The notes beneath the pieces were generated by a model. It searched no databases, was not told the DNA's origin, and worked only from the letters and a program-made list of their open reading frames with translations. Below are positions 34,990 through 43,769 of a stretch of 64,000 bases of DNA, piece by piece. The DNA is from Micromonospora chokoriensis. GTDB taxonomy: Bacteria > Actinomycetota > Actinomycetes > Mycobacteriales > Micromonosporaceae. The stretch is taken from assembly GCF_900091505.1 (NCBI RefSeq), contig NZ_LT607409.1, positions 4,030,001-4,094,000 of the forward strand, in the 5' to 3' direction. Every line of letters starts with the position of its first letter. Positions within the stretch are counted from its first letter, which is position 1. The position numbers were made by a program, and so were the translations under genes.

Positions 34990-35424
34990 TCAGGTGACGA
35001 GTTGGCGGCGGGGCGGGGTCAGCGGTCCGGTCTTTGCAGGCGGCTCAAGTCGCGCGAGCAGGGTGCTCACCTCGGTGTGCAGCCGCCGCAGCTCCGCCGC
35101 CGTGGGGGCCAGGTCGTAGCAGTGGTGGTGGGTGGCGGCGGAGAGGCTCGCCCAGGCGAACGCCGCCCGGCGGGCGGTCTCGGTGCCCGGGCCGAGCCGA
35201 CCGCGCAGCATCAACTGCTTCGCACGGCCCTGCCGGCACGCCGCCACCGTCGGCTTCACCCGCCGCCAGTAGGCGTCGATGCCGCCTTCGAGGGCGAGCC
35301 GGATCAGGCAGGCGCAGGCCCGGGGCCACCAACCGGCGCTCACCGCCACGGCACCGAGCACACCGGACCCGCGCAACAACTGGTCGGCCGCAGCCAGGCA
35401 GCGCTGCGGCGTCGGCGCGGTCAC
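34990..35424 (-). CDS. Small helical partner of the zinc-hook ATPase (HEPN-like)
   Basis: 144 residues from GTG 35424, which overlaps the ATPase stop (GTGA). All-helical; WWPRACACLIRLALEGGIDAYW near residue 27 and AFAWASLSAATHHHCYDLAP near 90 recall the two end helices of HEPN/DUF4145-like proteins, where an Arg/Glu in one helix and a His in the other face each other. Not a confident assignment. Strict coupling to the ATPase suggests a complex or a toxin/effector partner. Confidence 0.65.
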   Translation of the reverse strand: MTAPTPQRCLAAADQLLRGSGVLGAVAVSAGWWPRACACLIRLALEGGIDAYWRRVKPTVAACRQGRAKQLMLRGRLGPGTETARRAAFAWASLSAATHHHCYDLAPTAAELRRLHTEVSTLLARLEPPAKTGPLTPPRRQLVT

Positions 35425-37871
35425 GACAACGCCGCCGCGAGGAGGCGGACGTCCGCGACGAGTCCGGGCAGGTCCGCCAGGTACGCCCCGTGTACGCCCT
35501 CCCGACACGCCTGGTAGGCGTTCACCGCCCGTCGTCCGTGCCGGCGGCCGAGCCAGCCGAGCACGTCGCCGCCCTTCTCGGCGTCGTCGAACGCCGCCAG
35601 AGCGACGGTGGTGGCGACCCGCCGGGATGCGTCCTCGATGGCCGCCTCGATGTCGGCGTGCGGGACGCCCCGCGCCACCCGGGTCCGCCACACCGCCCGG
35701 TGGCAGGCCGCCTCCAGAGCGGAGCGGCACAGCTCGGCGACCACCGGCCCGCGTACCTCGGCGGGGATCTCGTCGTTGCGCGCCAACGCGTGCGCGTCGT
35801 CCAGGTAGCGCGTCACCGGGTCGGAGCCGGGCCGCAACGTCACCACCGACTGCTCCGCCCGGGTCACCTCGATGATTCGGGCGTCGCCGAGGCCGAGCCG
35901 GGTGACCGCGTCGGGCAGGCGGGTGTCGTGGGTGAACACCACCACCTGCCGGTCCTCGGCCAACTCGGCGAGCACCCGGGCGAGACCGTCCACCTTCGAC
36001 GGGTCCATGCTCTGCACCGGGTCGTCGACGACGATGAACCGGAACGGGCTCTCCGGAGCGCAGCTGCGCGGCAGGAACGTGGCCAGCCCGAGCGCCTGCA
36101 TCTCACCCTGACTCATCACACCCAGCGCGGTGCCGTTGTCGGCGCCGTCCACGCTGACCGGGAACACGACCCGCCGCCGGGTGTTCACCCCTTCCAGGGT
36201 CATCGCACCCAGCTCGACGTTGCTCTCCTGCCGCAGCTGCGCCCAGATCCGCTGCGAGTGCCCGGCGAACGGCGCCACCCGCTCGTTGCGGATCTCCGCA
36301 CCGACGCCCTTCAGCCACGCGCGCGCGGCCTTCAACCGGGCCACTGTCGCCTCCCGCGCCGCAAGCCCGTCGGCGGCGGCCACCCACTCGCGCACGTCGG
36401 CCGCCGCGGCCCGCCAACCGGTGTCGCGCTGCCGCAGGAACCCCTCGGCGTACGCGCGGGCCGCGTCCGCCGCCGCCACCACCGCCGGGTACCGCGCGGC
36501 GAGGTGGTCAGCCAGGTCAGCAGGCTTTCCGGGTACGCGCCGAAGCGCGGCAACGGCGTCGTGCAGCGCGTCGACCGACGTCTCCGACCCCGGGCTCTCG
36601 GGCACCGCGAGGTCCTCGATCAGGTGGTGCGCCTGCCGCAGCAGAGCGGTGAGCCGAGTTGTCGCCGTCTGGGCGGCGACGCTGCGCTGCCGCAGCTCGG
36701 TGAGCGACTGAGCGGCGGCGGCACGCCACCCACCGTCGAGGGTGCCGGTAGCGCAAACCGGACACGACCCGTCGCCCTCGTCCTCGTGGTGTTCGAGGGC
36801 GAGGCGGAGCAGTTCGGCGCTGCGCAACGCGGCCCGGGACCGGTCACCGTCGTACCGCAGGGCTTCGCCCGCAGCCTCCCGCAGCTGACCGGCCAGCCGG
36901 GTCACCTCGTCGACCGGCGGCGGGGCGACGTCGGCGAGTTCCCGGCAGAGCAGCACCTCCCGGTCGGTGGTCGCCTCGTCCGGCTCGTCGAGGATCGCCG
37001 TCACCGCGCCGAGGTCGACGGCGCCCCGCCCGCGCAGCAGCGCGGCGGTCCGTCGGGCCCGGTCGTCGGCGATGTCGCTGAGCGCGTTGGCCAGGGCGGC
37101 ACGCTGTCCGCGTACCTCCTTGATGGTCGTGTCGTGCGGCCGGGCGGCGCGCAGCAGACGCTGGTCGGCGTCGGTGAGCGCGTCCAGCCCGAGGATCGCG
37201 AAGAGCGCGTCGAAGAGCTGGCTCTGCGTGCCGGCGGCGAGCTTGCCCAGCTCGGCGGCGGTGAGGAACGGCCGGTACAGCTCCAAAGGGCGGGCGAGAC
37301 CCAACTCGGACAGGCCGGTGTGCCGCCCCCGGGCGCTGGTGACCGTCACTTCGGCATCGGCCAGCTCGGCCCCGACCGGCCAGGCCCGGTGCACCCGGGT
37401 CGGCGTGGCCACCCCGTCGACGCGCAGCTCCACGTCGACCCAGCACGGGTCCGGGTTGTGCAGGTTGCGCCACCCCGTACGCCAGACGCTCGTCTTGTCC
37501 GCCCACCGGGCGCTGTCACCGGTCAGGGCGAGCTCGACGGCCTCGGCGAAGCTGGACTTGCCGGAGCCGTTGCGGCCCACGACCAGTGTGAGGCCCGGAC
37601 CGGGGTCGACCTGGAGGGTCCGCTCCGGGCCGACGCCACGGAACCCGGCGACGGTCACCGACTTCAACCAGATGCGCTCCGCCGGACCGTCGTCGGTGGG
37701 GGAGCGCGGGTCGAGCCGGGTGGGAGTGCCGGCGAGCGCCGCGGTCAGGTCGTCGTCGCTGGTCAGCGCGGCGAGGACGAGCTCGGCGGTCTCGGTCGGG
37801 ACATCGTCGTTGGCGAGCCGGTCGAAGATCAGGTCGATCAGGGGTGTGGTGGGCTGCGGAGGCTCGGTCAT
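35421..37871 (-). CDS. Rad50/RloC-like AAA ATPase with zinc-hook motif
   Basis: 816 residues. Walker A GRNGSGKSSF near residue 100 follows WLKSVTVAGFRGVGP; a long helical arm contains the CPVC hook near residue 371; then comes a signature-like VMSQGEMQALGLATF and Walker B FIVVDDPVQSMDP near 615, with the switch His in VFTHDTRLP. This is the SbcC/Rad50 architecture shrunk to RloC size. After the ATPase, about 120 residues (ELCRSALEAACHRAVWRTR ... ACREGVHGAYL) look like an appended HEPN-type domain. Such ATPases sense or clamp DNA ends; with a C-terminal RNase they act in phage defence. Coupled to the small gene downstream. Confidence 0.8.
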   Translation of the reverse strand: MTEPPQPTTPLIDLIFDRLANDDVPTETAELVLAALTSDDDLTAALAGTPTRLDPRSPTDDGPAERIWLKSVTVAGFRGVGPERTLQVDPGPGLTLVVGRNGSGKSSFAEAVELALTGDSARWADKTSVWRTGWRNLHNPDPCWVDVELRVDGVATPTRVHRAWPVGAELADAEVTVTSARGRHTGLSELGLARPLELYRPFLTAAELGKLAAGTQSQLFDALFAILGLDALTDADQRLLRAARPHDTTIKEVRGQRAALANALSDIADDRARRTAALLRGRGAVDLGAVTAILDEPDEATTDREVLLCRELADVAPPPVDEVTRLAGQLREAAGEALRYDGDRSRAALRSAELLRLALEHHEDEGDGSCPVCATGTLDGGWRAAAAQSLTELRQRSVAAQTATTRLTALLRQAHHLIEDLAVPESPGSETSVDALHDAVAALRRVPGKPADLADHLAARYPAVVAAADAARAYAEGFLRQRDTGWRAAAADVREWVAAADGLAAREATVARLKAARAWLKGVGAEIRNERVAPFAGHSQRIWAQLRQESNVELGAMTLEGVNTRRRVVFPVSVDGADNGTALGVMSQGEMQALGLATFLPRSCAPESPFRFIVVDDPVQSMDPSKVDGLARVLAELAEDRQVVVFTHDTRLPDAVTRLGLGDARIIEVTRAEQSVVTLRPGSDPVTRYLDDAHALARNDEIPAEVRGPVVAELCRSALEAACHRAVWRTRVARGVPHADIEAAIEDASRRVATTVALAAFDDAEKGGDVLGWLGRRHGRRAVNAYQACREGVHGAYLADLPGLVADVRLLAAALS

Positions 37872-38276
37872 TGTCGTCTCCAGGCGTGTGGTGTCCGCGG
37901 GACGACGGCTGGTCGGCCCGCCCGGGGGAGCGGTGGATGTCGGTGCTTCGGTTCAACGGGCGGGGCGCCACTCGCCGCGTGGTGGGGCGGCCGTCGTCAA
38001 CGCAGCCCGCGAGTGCCGTGGCCAGCAGGGCAGTGGTGAGGAGCGCGCCGGAGGAGCGGACCGTGGGGCGCAGGTGGATGGTCCGGGTGATGGTGCCGTA
38101 CGGCAGGGAGGTCCGCGGCCCAGGGCCAGTCGGACGCGTGGTGGGAGTCAGACGCTGTGGAGCTGATGACGCAGACGAGTCAGCCAGAGGCGGTCAAGAC
38201 GATCTACGGGGCTGACTGTCCTGTGTGAACAGCCGGGACGGATCGTCCAGACCCGCCCCGGGCTACGGGGGAGAGG
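37872..38276. other. 405-bp stretch upstream of the ATPase, no supportable gene
   Basis: No clear promoter or hairpin is seen. The minus strand is open from a TGA at 38196-38194 to the ATPase start with strongly G/C-biased third positions, including TVRSSGALLTTALLATALAGC, which would look like a lipoprotein signal, but no ATG, GTG or TTG precedes it. Possibly a degraded gene. Confidence 0.4.
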
Positions 38277-38840
38277 TCAGCTGAGGGTGACGTCGACGCC
38301 GCCGGAGAACGGCGAGTCGTGCAGCTCGAGCTTGGTGAGCTTGACGTTCTTCGGAATGTCGAAGACGACGACGCCCGTCACCTGGTTGCCGGGGTTGACG
38401 TCGTTGAGGAACGTCTCGGCGTTCTTGTTGGCGTAGATCGCCGCGCCGGTGTCGGCGGAGTACTCGGTGCCGTCGGCCGCGTACGCCTTCTGGCTGCTGC
38501 CGTCGAACATCTGCGCTTCCTTGCCGATGTTCTTCACGTTGACCGTGACCAGGCAGAACTGGCCCTGCGCCTTCTGGTCGAGCGGGGAGCTGCCGACCTT
38601 GGCGACGCCGCACTTGGACGACTTGACCGTGAACTCGAACTTCCCGTCCCGGGCCGGCTGCCCGATCTTGGCGGTCGCCGGCTTCTCCTCGGTCTTGGCG
38701 TCGCCCTTGTCGTCGGTGGAGCTGCCCGCCTTGACGCCGCCCTCGTCACCGCTGGAGTTCGCCTTGTCGGCGGCACCGGAGCCGCAGCCCAGGGCGATGA
38801 GGCCGGTGGCGAGCAGAGCGAGAGTGGTGGTCTTGCGCAT
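38277..38840 (-). CDS. DUF4352-domain lipoprotein
   Basis: 187 residues. Signal peptide MRKTTTLALLATGLIALGCG with lipobox ALGC (Cys19), then a Gly/Ser/Asp/Lys-rich linker to about residue 57. The rest is the immunoglobulin-like DUF4352 domain (FEFTVKSSKCGVAKVG, FCLVTVNVKNIGKEAQMF, GNQVTGVVVFDIPK) found in many exported Gram-positive lipoproteins of unknown role. Ribosome-binding site GGAGGAC. Promoter candidate at 38874-38902. Confidence 0.87.
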   Translation of the reverse strand: MRKTTTLALLATGLIALGCGSGAADKANSSGDEGGVKAGSSTDDKGDAKTEEKPATAKIGQPARDGKFEFTVKSSKCGVAKVGSSPLDQKAQGQFCLVTVNVKNIGKEAQMFDGSSQKAYAADGTEYSADTGAAIYANKNAETFLNDVNPGNQVTGVVVFDIPKNVKLTKLELHDSPFSGGVDVTLS

Positions 38841-38873
38841 CGTTGTCCTCCTGTTGTGAGCGTTGCGGGGTCA

Positions 38874-38902
38874 ATAAGAGCATCGTCCGACAACTGTGTC
38901 AA
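38874..38902 (-). promoter_or_regulatory. Candidate promoter of the DUF4352 lipoprotein gene
   Basis: Minus-strand TTGACA (38902-38897) and TCTTAT (38879-38874) with a 17-bp spacer, about 34 bp upstream of the start codon. A separate plus-strand TTGACA at 38918-38923 may belong to the divergent methylase gene, but no -10 box fits it well. Confidence 0.6.
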
Positions 38903-38924
38903 CAGACAATCTCGTGCTTGACAG

Positions 38925-40847
38925 ATGTGCGAAGCTTTCGGCGTGCAGGAGAACCCGACCATCACGGCAGCGGAGATCGCCCGGCTCGCCGGCGTCGGTC
39001 GCGCCGCGGTCAGCAACTGGCGTAAACGGCACCCCGACTTCCCTGCCCCGGTGGGCGGGACGACGGCGAGCCCGGAGTTCGACCTGATCCAGGTCGAGCA
39101 GTGGCTACGCGCCCAGGGCAAGCTCCCCGAGCTGGCCACCGCCGACCGGCTCTGGCGACACCTCGCCGCGGCCAGCGAGACCCCGGCCGCCGGCCTCGCC
39201 GCCGTCGGCGCTTTCCTCCTGGCCCGACAGCGCGGATCTCGAACCGGCCAGCCCGACGCCCACCTCGCGCCCCTGATGACCGACATCGTCGAACTCGCCG
39301 ACGAGTTGGGCCCGCAGGGCGCGTTCGACGAGCTGTGGCAGCGGTTCTCCGCACCAGGCCCCGGCCGCCCCTTCGCCACACCCGACGACCTCGCCGACCT
39401 GATGATCGGGCTCGCCAACGTCGGCGGCGGCTCAGTGCTCGACCCAGCCGCCGGCTCCGGCGCCATCCTGCGGGCCGCCGTCCGCGCCGGCAGCACCTCG
39501 GTCTACGGGCAGGAGCTCGACGACGGCCTGGCCCGGCTCGCCGGGCTGTGGCTGGCCCTGCACGACGTACCCGGGGAGGTCAGCACCGGGGACTCGCTGC
39601 GCGCCGACGCCTTCGCCGGCCGCGCCGTCGACGCCGTCGTCTGCCACCCACCGTTCGGCGCCACCAACTGGGGCGACGACGAACTCGGCCACGACCCCCG
39701 CTGGATCGTCGGCACCACACCCCGCACCGAACCAGAGCTGGCCTGGGTGCAGCACGCCCTGGCCCACCTGCGCGTCGGCGGGCACGCCGTCCTGCTGATG
39801 CCACCCACCGTCGCCAGCCGCCGCGCCGGCAAACGCATCCGCGGCGAACTGCTCCGCCGAGGTCATTTGCGCGCTGTCATCGCGCTCCCACCGGGAGTGG
39901 CGGCACCGCACGGCGTACCCCTGCACCTGTGGGTGCTGCGACGCGCCGCGACGGACGCACCGCCACCGGCGCGGGCGCTACTGATCGACGCCGCCGGCGG
40001 CGACCTGACCGACACCGGGCCCCGCGTGCTGGCCGCGTGGCGGGACTTCGCCGACGCGCCCGACGGCGACGTCGAGGAGGCCGGCTTCGCCCGTGCGGTC
40101 CCGGTCATCGAGCTGCTCGACGAGGACGTCGACCTCACCCCCGCACGCCGGCAACCCGCCGTCGTGGGCGAGGCATCGGGCGAGCATCTGGCACGCACCA
40201 GAGAACGACTCGCCGCCATCGTCGGCGAGCTGCCGGGACTGCTGCCGCAGGTCACAACCGCGCCCGACGGACCGGACGGTCTCTTCCTCACAGTGGGGGA
40301 GTTAGCGAAGACCGGCGCTCTCCAACTGATCGGCCCGGTCCGTGCCGGCACGTCCACACCAGCACCCCACGGGCCGCCTGTGCTCACCGTTCAGGACGTG
40401 CTCGCCGGACTAGACGCGTCCGGGCGCGTCGATGATCGGTTCGGGCAGGAGATTCCCCTGGCTGTCGGGGACGTGGTGGTGCCGATGATCGCGCGGCAGC
40501 TCACCGCGCGGGTGGTGACCGCTGAAGGGGCGCTTCTGGGGCGCAATCTCTATCTCCTGCGGCCGAACGCTGCGGCACTGGATCCGTGGTTCCTGGCTGG
40601 TCAGCTGCGGACGTCGGCCAATGAGAAACAGTCGTCGAGCCTGTCGGGGACGATGCGGTTCGACATCCGACGGGCGCAGGTGCGGCGCCTGTCGCTGGAC
40701 GAGCAGCGAGTTCATGGCGACGCCTTCCGACGCCTCGACGCCTTCGAGTCGGCGATCCGGCAGGCTGCCACGCTCGGGGCGGAGCTGGCGCAGCTGACCG
40801 CCGACGGGTTGGCGCGTGGATCGATCCGGCCGGACGCGACGAGATGA
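38925..40847 (+). CDS. N-6 DNA methylase with N-terminal HTH and C-terminal specificity-like domain
   Basis: 640 residues. N-terminal helix-turn-helix (TAAEIARLAGVGRAAVSNWR), then a HsdM-type class I methyltransferase core with the SAM-binding motif LDPAAGSGAILRAA near residue 172. Motif IV, normally [ND]PPF, reads VVCHPPFGATNW near 241, a His in place of the residue that positions the target amine. The C-terminal 150 residues (GQEIPLAVGDVVVPMIARQL ... FDIRRAQVRRLSL) resemble a type I specificity subunit, so M and S functions appear fused. No restriction subunit of its own. Start ATG 38925; GTG 38943 is an alternative giving a more usual N-terminus. Confidence 0.8.
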   Translation: MCEAFGVQENPTITAAEIARLAGVGRAAVSNWRKRHPDFPAPVGGTTASPEFDLIQVEQWLRAQGKLPELATADRLWRHLAAASETPAAGLAAVGAFLLARQRGSRTGQPDAHLAPLMTDIVELADELGPQGAFDELWQRFSAPGPGRPFATPDDLADLMIGLANVGGGSVLDPAAGSGAILRAAVRAGSTSVYGQELDDGLARLAGLWLALHDVPGEVSTGDSLRADAFAGRAVDAVVCHPPFGATNWGDDELGHDPRWIVGTTPRTEPELAWVQHALAHLRVGGHAVLLMPPTVASRRAGKRIRGELLRRGHLRAVIALPPGVAAPHGVPLHLWVLRRAATDAPPPARALLIDAAGGDLTDTGPRVLAAWRDFADAPDGDVEEAGFARAVPVIELLDEDVDLTPARRQPAVVGEASGEHLARTRERLAAIVGELPGLLPQVTTAPDGPDGLFLTVGELAKTGALQLIGPVRAGTSTPAPHGPPVLTVQDVLAGLDASGRVDDRFGQEIPLAVGDVVVPMIARQLTARVVTAEGALLGRNLYLLRPNAAALDPWFLAGQLRTSANEKQSSSLSGTMRFDIRRAQVRRLSLDEQRVHGDAFRRLDAFESAIRQAATLGAELAQLTADGLARGSIRPDATR

Positions 40848-41150
40848 CCCGGGACCGCCTTGCCCACTCGCCTGCAGTCTGGCCGGAATGTCGTCGGATA
40901 TCCGACGGCGGCGCAGTGTTTCAGTGACATAGGCGGAAACCTGGCGGGCCGGAGCTCATCCAGCCGCGCGCCACGTCATCAGGGACAGAGATGGTCACAC
41001 GCCGACTCATGCTCGCGAACCTAGCGAGACGCAAACCCTCCGCCAGCGACGACCCGCTGACACTCGGTTGATCATCTCCACCGAGTGGGGGACCCCGACG
41101 ACGCGGACCAGCGGCAATACTCCTGACTTAAGGCAATCGAAAGGAAACTG
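40848..41150. promoter_or_regulatory. Upstream region of the type I restriction operon
   Basis: No gene seen. Two palindromes stand out: a perfect 16-bp one, CGTCGGATATCCGACG at 40892-40907, and CACTCGGT/ACCGAGTG (41061-41068 and 41080-41087) separated by 11 bp, 64 bp before the hsdM start. Either could bind a regulator. AAGGAAA serves as ribosome-binding site for the GTG at 41151. A promoter could not be picked with confidence. Confidence 0.4.
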
Positions 41151-43109
41151 GTGAGTACCAAGCACCAAGAGCTCGCGAACTTCATCTGGTCGGTCGCCGA
41201 CCTGCTCCGCGGCGACTACAAGCAGTCCGAGTACGGCCGGGTGATCCTTCCCCTGACCGTGCTGCGTCGGCTGGACTGCGTGCTGGAACCGACGAAGGAT
41301 GCGGTGCTCGCGCGGCACAAGCAGCTCAAGGACATGGGCGTGCAGAACATGGACCCGGTGCTGCGAAAGACGGCCGGGCTGCCCTTCTACAACACCAGCA
41401 AGCGGTCTTTCAAGACGTCCTTTGGAGACCAGGAGCACGTCGCACTCAACCTGCGTGCCTACATCGGCGGCTTCTCGCCGGGCGCGGTCGACGTGCTGGA
41501 GAAGTACGGCTTTGACACTCAGATCAGCCGACTCGCAGAGGCTGGGCTGCTCTATCAGGTGGTTGCGAAGTTCGGCGACGTCGACCTGCACCCGGAGGTG
41601 GTCTCCAACCACCAGATGGGCTACGTCTTCGAGGACTTGATCCGCCGCTTCTCTGAAATCAGCAATGAAACCGCGGGTGAGCACTTCACCCCGCGCGAGG
41701 TCATCAAGCTGATGGTCAACCTGCTCCTCGCGCCCGACGAGGATGAACTCATCACCCCGGGCATCGTTCGGAAGGTCTACGACCCGGCCTGTGGCACTGG
41801 CGGCATGCTCAGCGAGGCCCAAGACCACATCCAGGCGCACAACCCGCACGCCACCGTCGAGGTGTACGGCCAGGAGCTAAACGGCGAGACGTACGCGATC
41901 TGCCGCTCCGACATGATGCTCAAGGGCGGCGACCCGACGAAGATCGCCTACGGCAACTCCTTCAGCCAGGACGGCCACGAGGACGAGCGCTTCGACTACA
42001 TGCTGGCCAACCCGCCGTTCGGTGTCGAGTGGAAGAAGGTCGAGCCCGTCATCAAGGCTGAGGCGGCTCGAGGCCACGCTGGCCGGTTCGGTGCCGGCTT
42101 GCCCCGGATCAACGACGGCTCGCTGCTCTTCCTCCAGCACATGATCTCGAAGATGAAGCGCCCCGAGGACGGCGGCAGCCGGCTCGCGATCGTCTTCAAC
42201 GGCTCGCCGCTCTTCACCGGCGCGGCCGGGTCGGGGGAGTCGGAAATCCGCCGCTGGATCCTGGAGAAGGATCTCCTGGAGGGCGTCGTGGCGCTGCCCG
42301 ACCAGCTCTTCTACAACACCGGCATCTCCACGTACTTCTGGATCCTCACCAACCGCAAGAACCCGGCCCAAGCACGCAAGGTTGTGCTGCTCGACGGCCG
42401 CGACTACTGGACCAAAATGCGCAAGAGCCTAGGCGACAAGCGCAAGATGCTCACGGATGACCACATCGCAGAGCTGACCCAGGCATACGTGAACGCGCTG
42501 GCCATCGCCGAAGAACCGGAACACCCGCAGCACGCCAAGGTCAAGGTTTTCGCCACCACCGACTTCGGCTACCAGCGGATCACCGTCGAGCGCCCGCTAC
42601 GCCTGCGCTTCGAGGTCACCGAGGAGACGGTCGCACGGGTTTCCGAGGTGAAGGCCGTTCTGAAGTACGGGGAGCAGGAATCGCTGCTTGCGGCGGCGAA
42701 GTCGCTGATCGGAACGTCGTCCAGAAGTCGGGCCGAGTTCGCGATGAAGCTCAACGGGCTGGGGAAGCTGCCGGCAGCAGTGGAGAAGGCGGTTTGGGAG
42801 GCGTTCTCGGTCAGCGACCCGGCTGGGGAGGTGCAGACCGACCGGAAGGGCAATCCGCTGCCGGATACGGGTCTGCGCGACTATGAGAACGTCCCGCTGG
42901 TCGAGGATATTCGGGACTACCTGATTCGTGACGTGCTGCCGCATGATCCCGACGCTTGGATTGATCACAGCAAGACAAAAGTTGGGTATGAAATACTTAT
43001 GACCCGCTACTTTTATTCGTACAAGCCTCCCCGGTCAGTAAAGGAGATAGATGCCGAGATTGCGAAGGTGGAATCGGAGATCAAGGTGCTTTTGGGTGGG
43101 GTTGGCTAA
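41151..43109 (+). CDS. hsdM: Type I restriction-modification methyltransferase subunit
   Basis: 652 residues. N-terminal HsdM helical domain (LANFIWSVADLLRGDYKQSE) and methylase core with motif I YDPACGTGGMLSEA near residue 213 and motif IV MLANPPFGVEWKK near 287, giving N6-adenine methylation when complexed with the S subunit. Longer than minimal HsdM by a C-terminal extension. The last ~50 codons are visibly AT-richer than the rest and match the base composition of the next two genes, suggesting a recombination joint within the gene. Three bases separate its stop from the hsdS start. Confidence 0.93.
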   Translation: MSTKHQELANFIWSVADLLRGDYKQSEYGRVILPLTVLRRLDCVLEPTKDAVLARHKQLKDMGVQNMDPVLRKTAGLPFYNTSKRSFKTSFGDQEHVALNLRAYIGGFSPGAVDVLEKYGFDTQISRLAEAGLLYQVVAKFGDVDLHPEVVSNHQMGYVFEDLIRRFSEISNETAGEHFTPREVIKLMVNLLLAPDEDELITPGIVRKVYDPACGTGGMLSEAQDHIQAHNPHATVEVYGQELNGETYAICRSDMMLKGGDPTKIAYGNSFSQDGHEDERFDYMLANPPFGVEWKKVEPVIKAEAARGHAGRFGAGLPRINDGSLLFLQHMISKMKRPEDGGSRLAIVFNGSPLFTGAAGSGESEIRRWILEKDLLEGVVALPDQLFYNTGISTYFWILTNRKNPAQARKVVLLDGRDYWTKMRKSLGDKRKMLTDDHIAELTQAYVNALAIAEEPEHPQHAKVKVFATTDFGYQRITVERPLRLRFEVTEETVARVSEVKAVLKYGEQESLLAAAKSLIGTSSRSRAEFAMKLNGLGKLPAAVEKAVWEAFSVSDPAGEVQTDRKGNPLPDTGLRDYENVPLVEDIRDYLIRDVLPHDPDAWIDHSKTKVGYEILMTRYFYSYKPPRSVKEIDAEIAKVESEIKVLLGGVG

Positions 43110-43112
43110 ACT

Positions 43113-43730
43113 ATGGCATGGCAGTTGACAGCGCTTCGAGCGGTTGCGGAAGTCAGTCTGGGGCGGCAGCGATCGCCTCAGCATGCAGCAGGTCCCCACA
43201 TGACCGCCTACCTCAGGGCGGCGAATGTAAAAGACGGCGCGCTCGATCTATCGGACGTACTTGAGATGAACTTCGATCCTGGCGAACAGGTGGTGTTCAG
43301 GCTGTTGCCTGGTGACGTATTAATGACGGAGGGTAGTGGCAGCCGCTCTGTTGTTGGCTCCTCTGCTGTTTGGCAGGGTGAAATCCCTGGAACGGTCTGC
43401 TTCCAGAATACGCTTCTGCGTCTCCGCCCAAGATCTGACGTAGTTGATGGTCGATACTTGGCGTGGTGGGCGCGCGGAGCGCATTCTTCGGGCCTCCTAG
43501 CCTCGATTGCCGGCGGAGCGAATATCTTTCACCTGGGTGCGGACCGGGTGCGTCAGTTGCCCTTTCAGTTACCTCCGCTTGACGAGCAGAAACGTATCGT
43601 CGCTGAACTTGACGAGCAAATTCGCGAAATCGATGCACATGCGGCCCTCCGTCGTCGGCAAGTCGAGCTTCTTGCGGAGAAGCGACGTTCCGTAATCGCC
43701 GCCGCCACAGGTATGTCTGATTCCGACTAG
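43113..43730 (+). CDS. hsdS: Type I restriction specificity subunit, half length
   Basis: 205 residues, about half the usual ~400, so only one target-recognition domain plus one coiled-coil conserved region. GPHMTAYLRAANVKDGALDL, PGDVLMTEGSG and the hallmark FQLPPLDEQKRIVAELDEQI are intact. Half subunits work as homodimers and recognise palindromic bipartite targets. No frameshift or internal stop indicates a recent truncation. AT-richer than the flanking genes. The recognition sequence cannot be predicted. Confidence 0.85.
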   Translation: MAWQLTALRAVAEVSLGRQRSPQHAAGPHMTAYLRAANVKDGALDLSDVLEMNFDPGEQVVFRLLPGDVLMTEGSGSRSVVGSSAVWQGEIPGTVCFQNTLLRLRPRSDVVDGRYLAWWARGAHSSGLLASIAGGANIFHLGADRVRQLPFQLPPLDEQKRIVAELDEQIREIDAHAALRRRQVELLAEKRRSVIAAATGMSDSD

Positions 43731-43769
43731 GCGGAGCGCGTCTCGATGGCCTGGCTGCATTGGTGAAGA

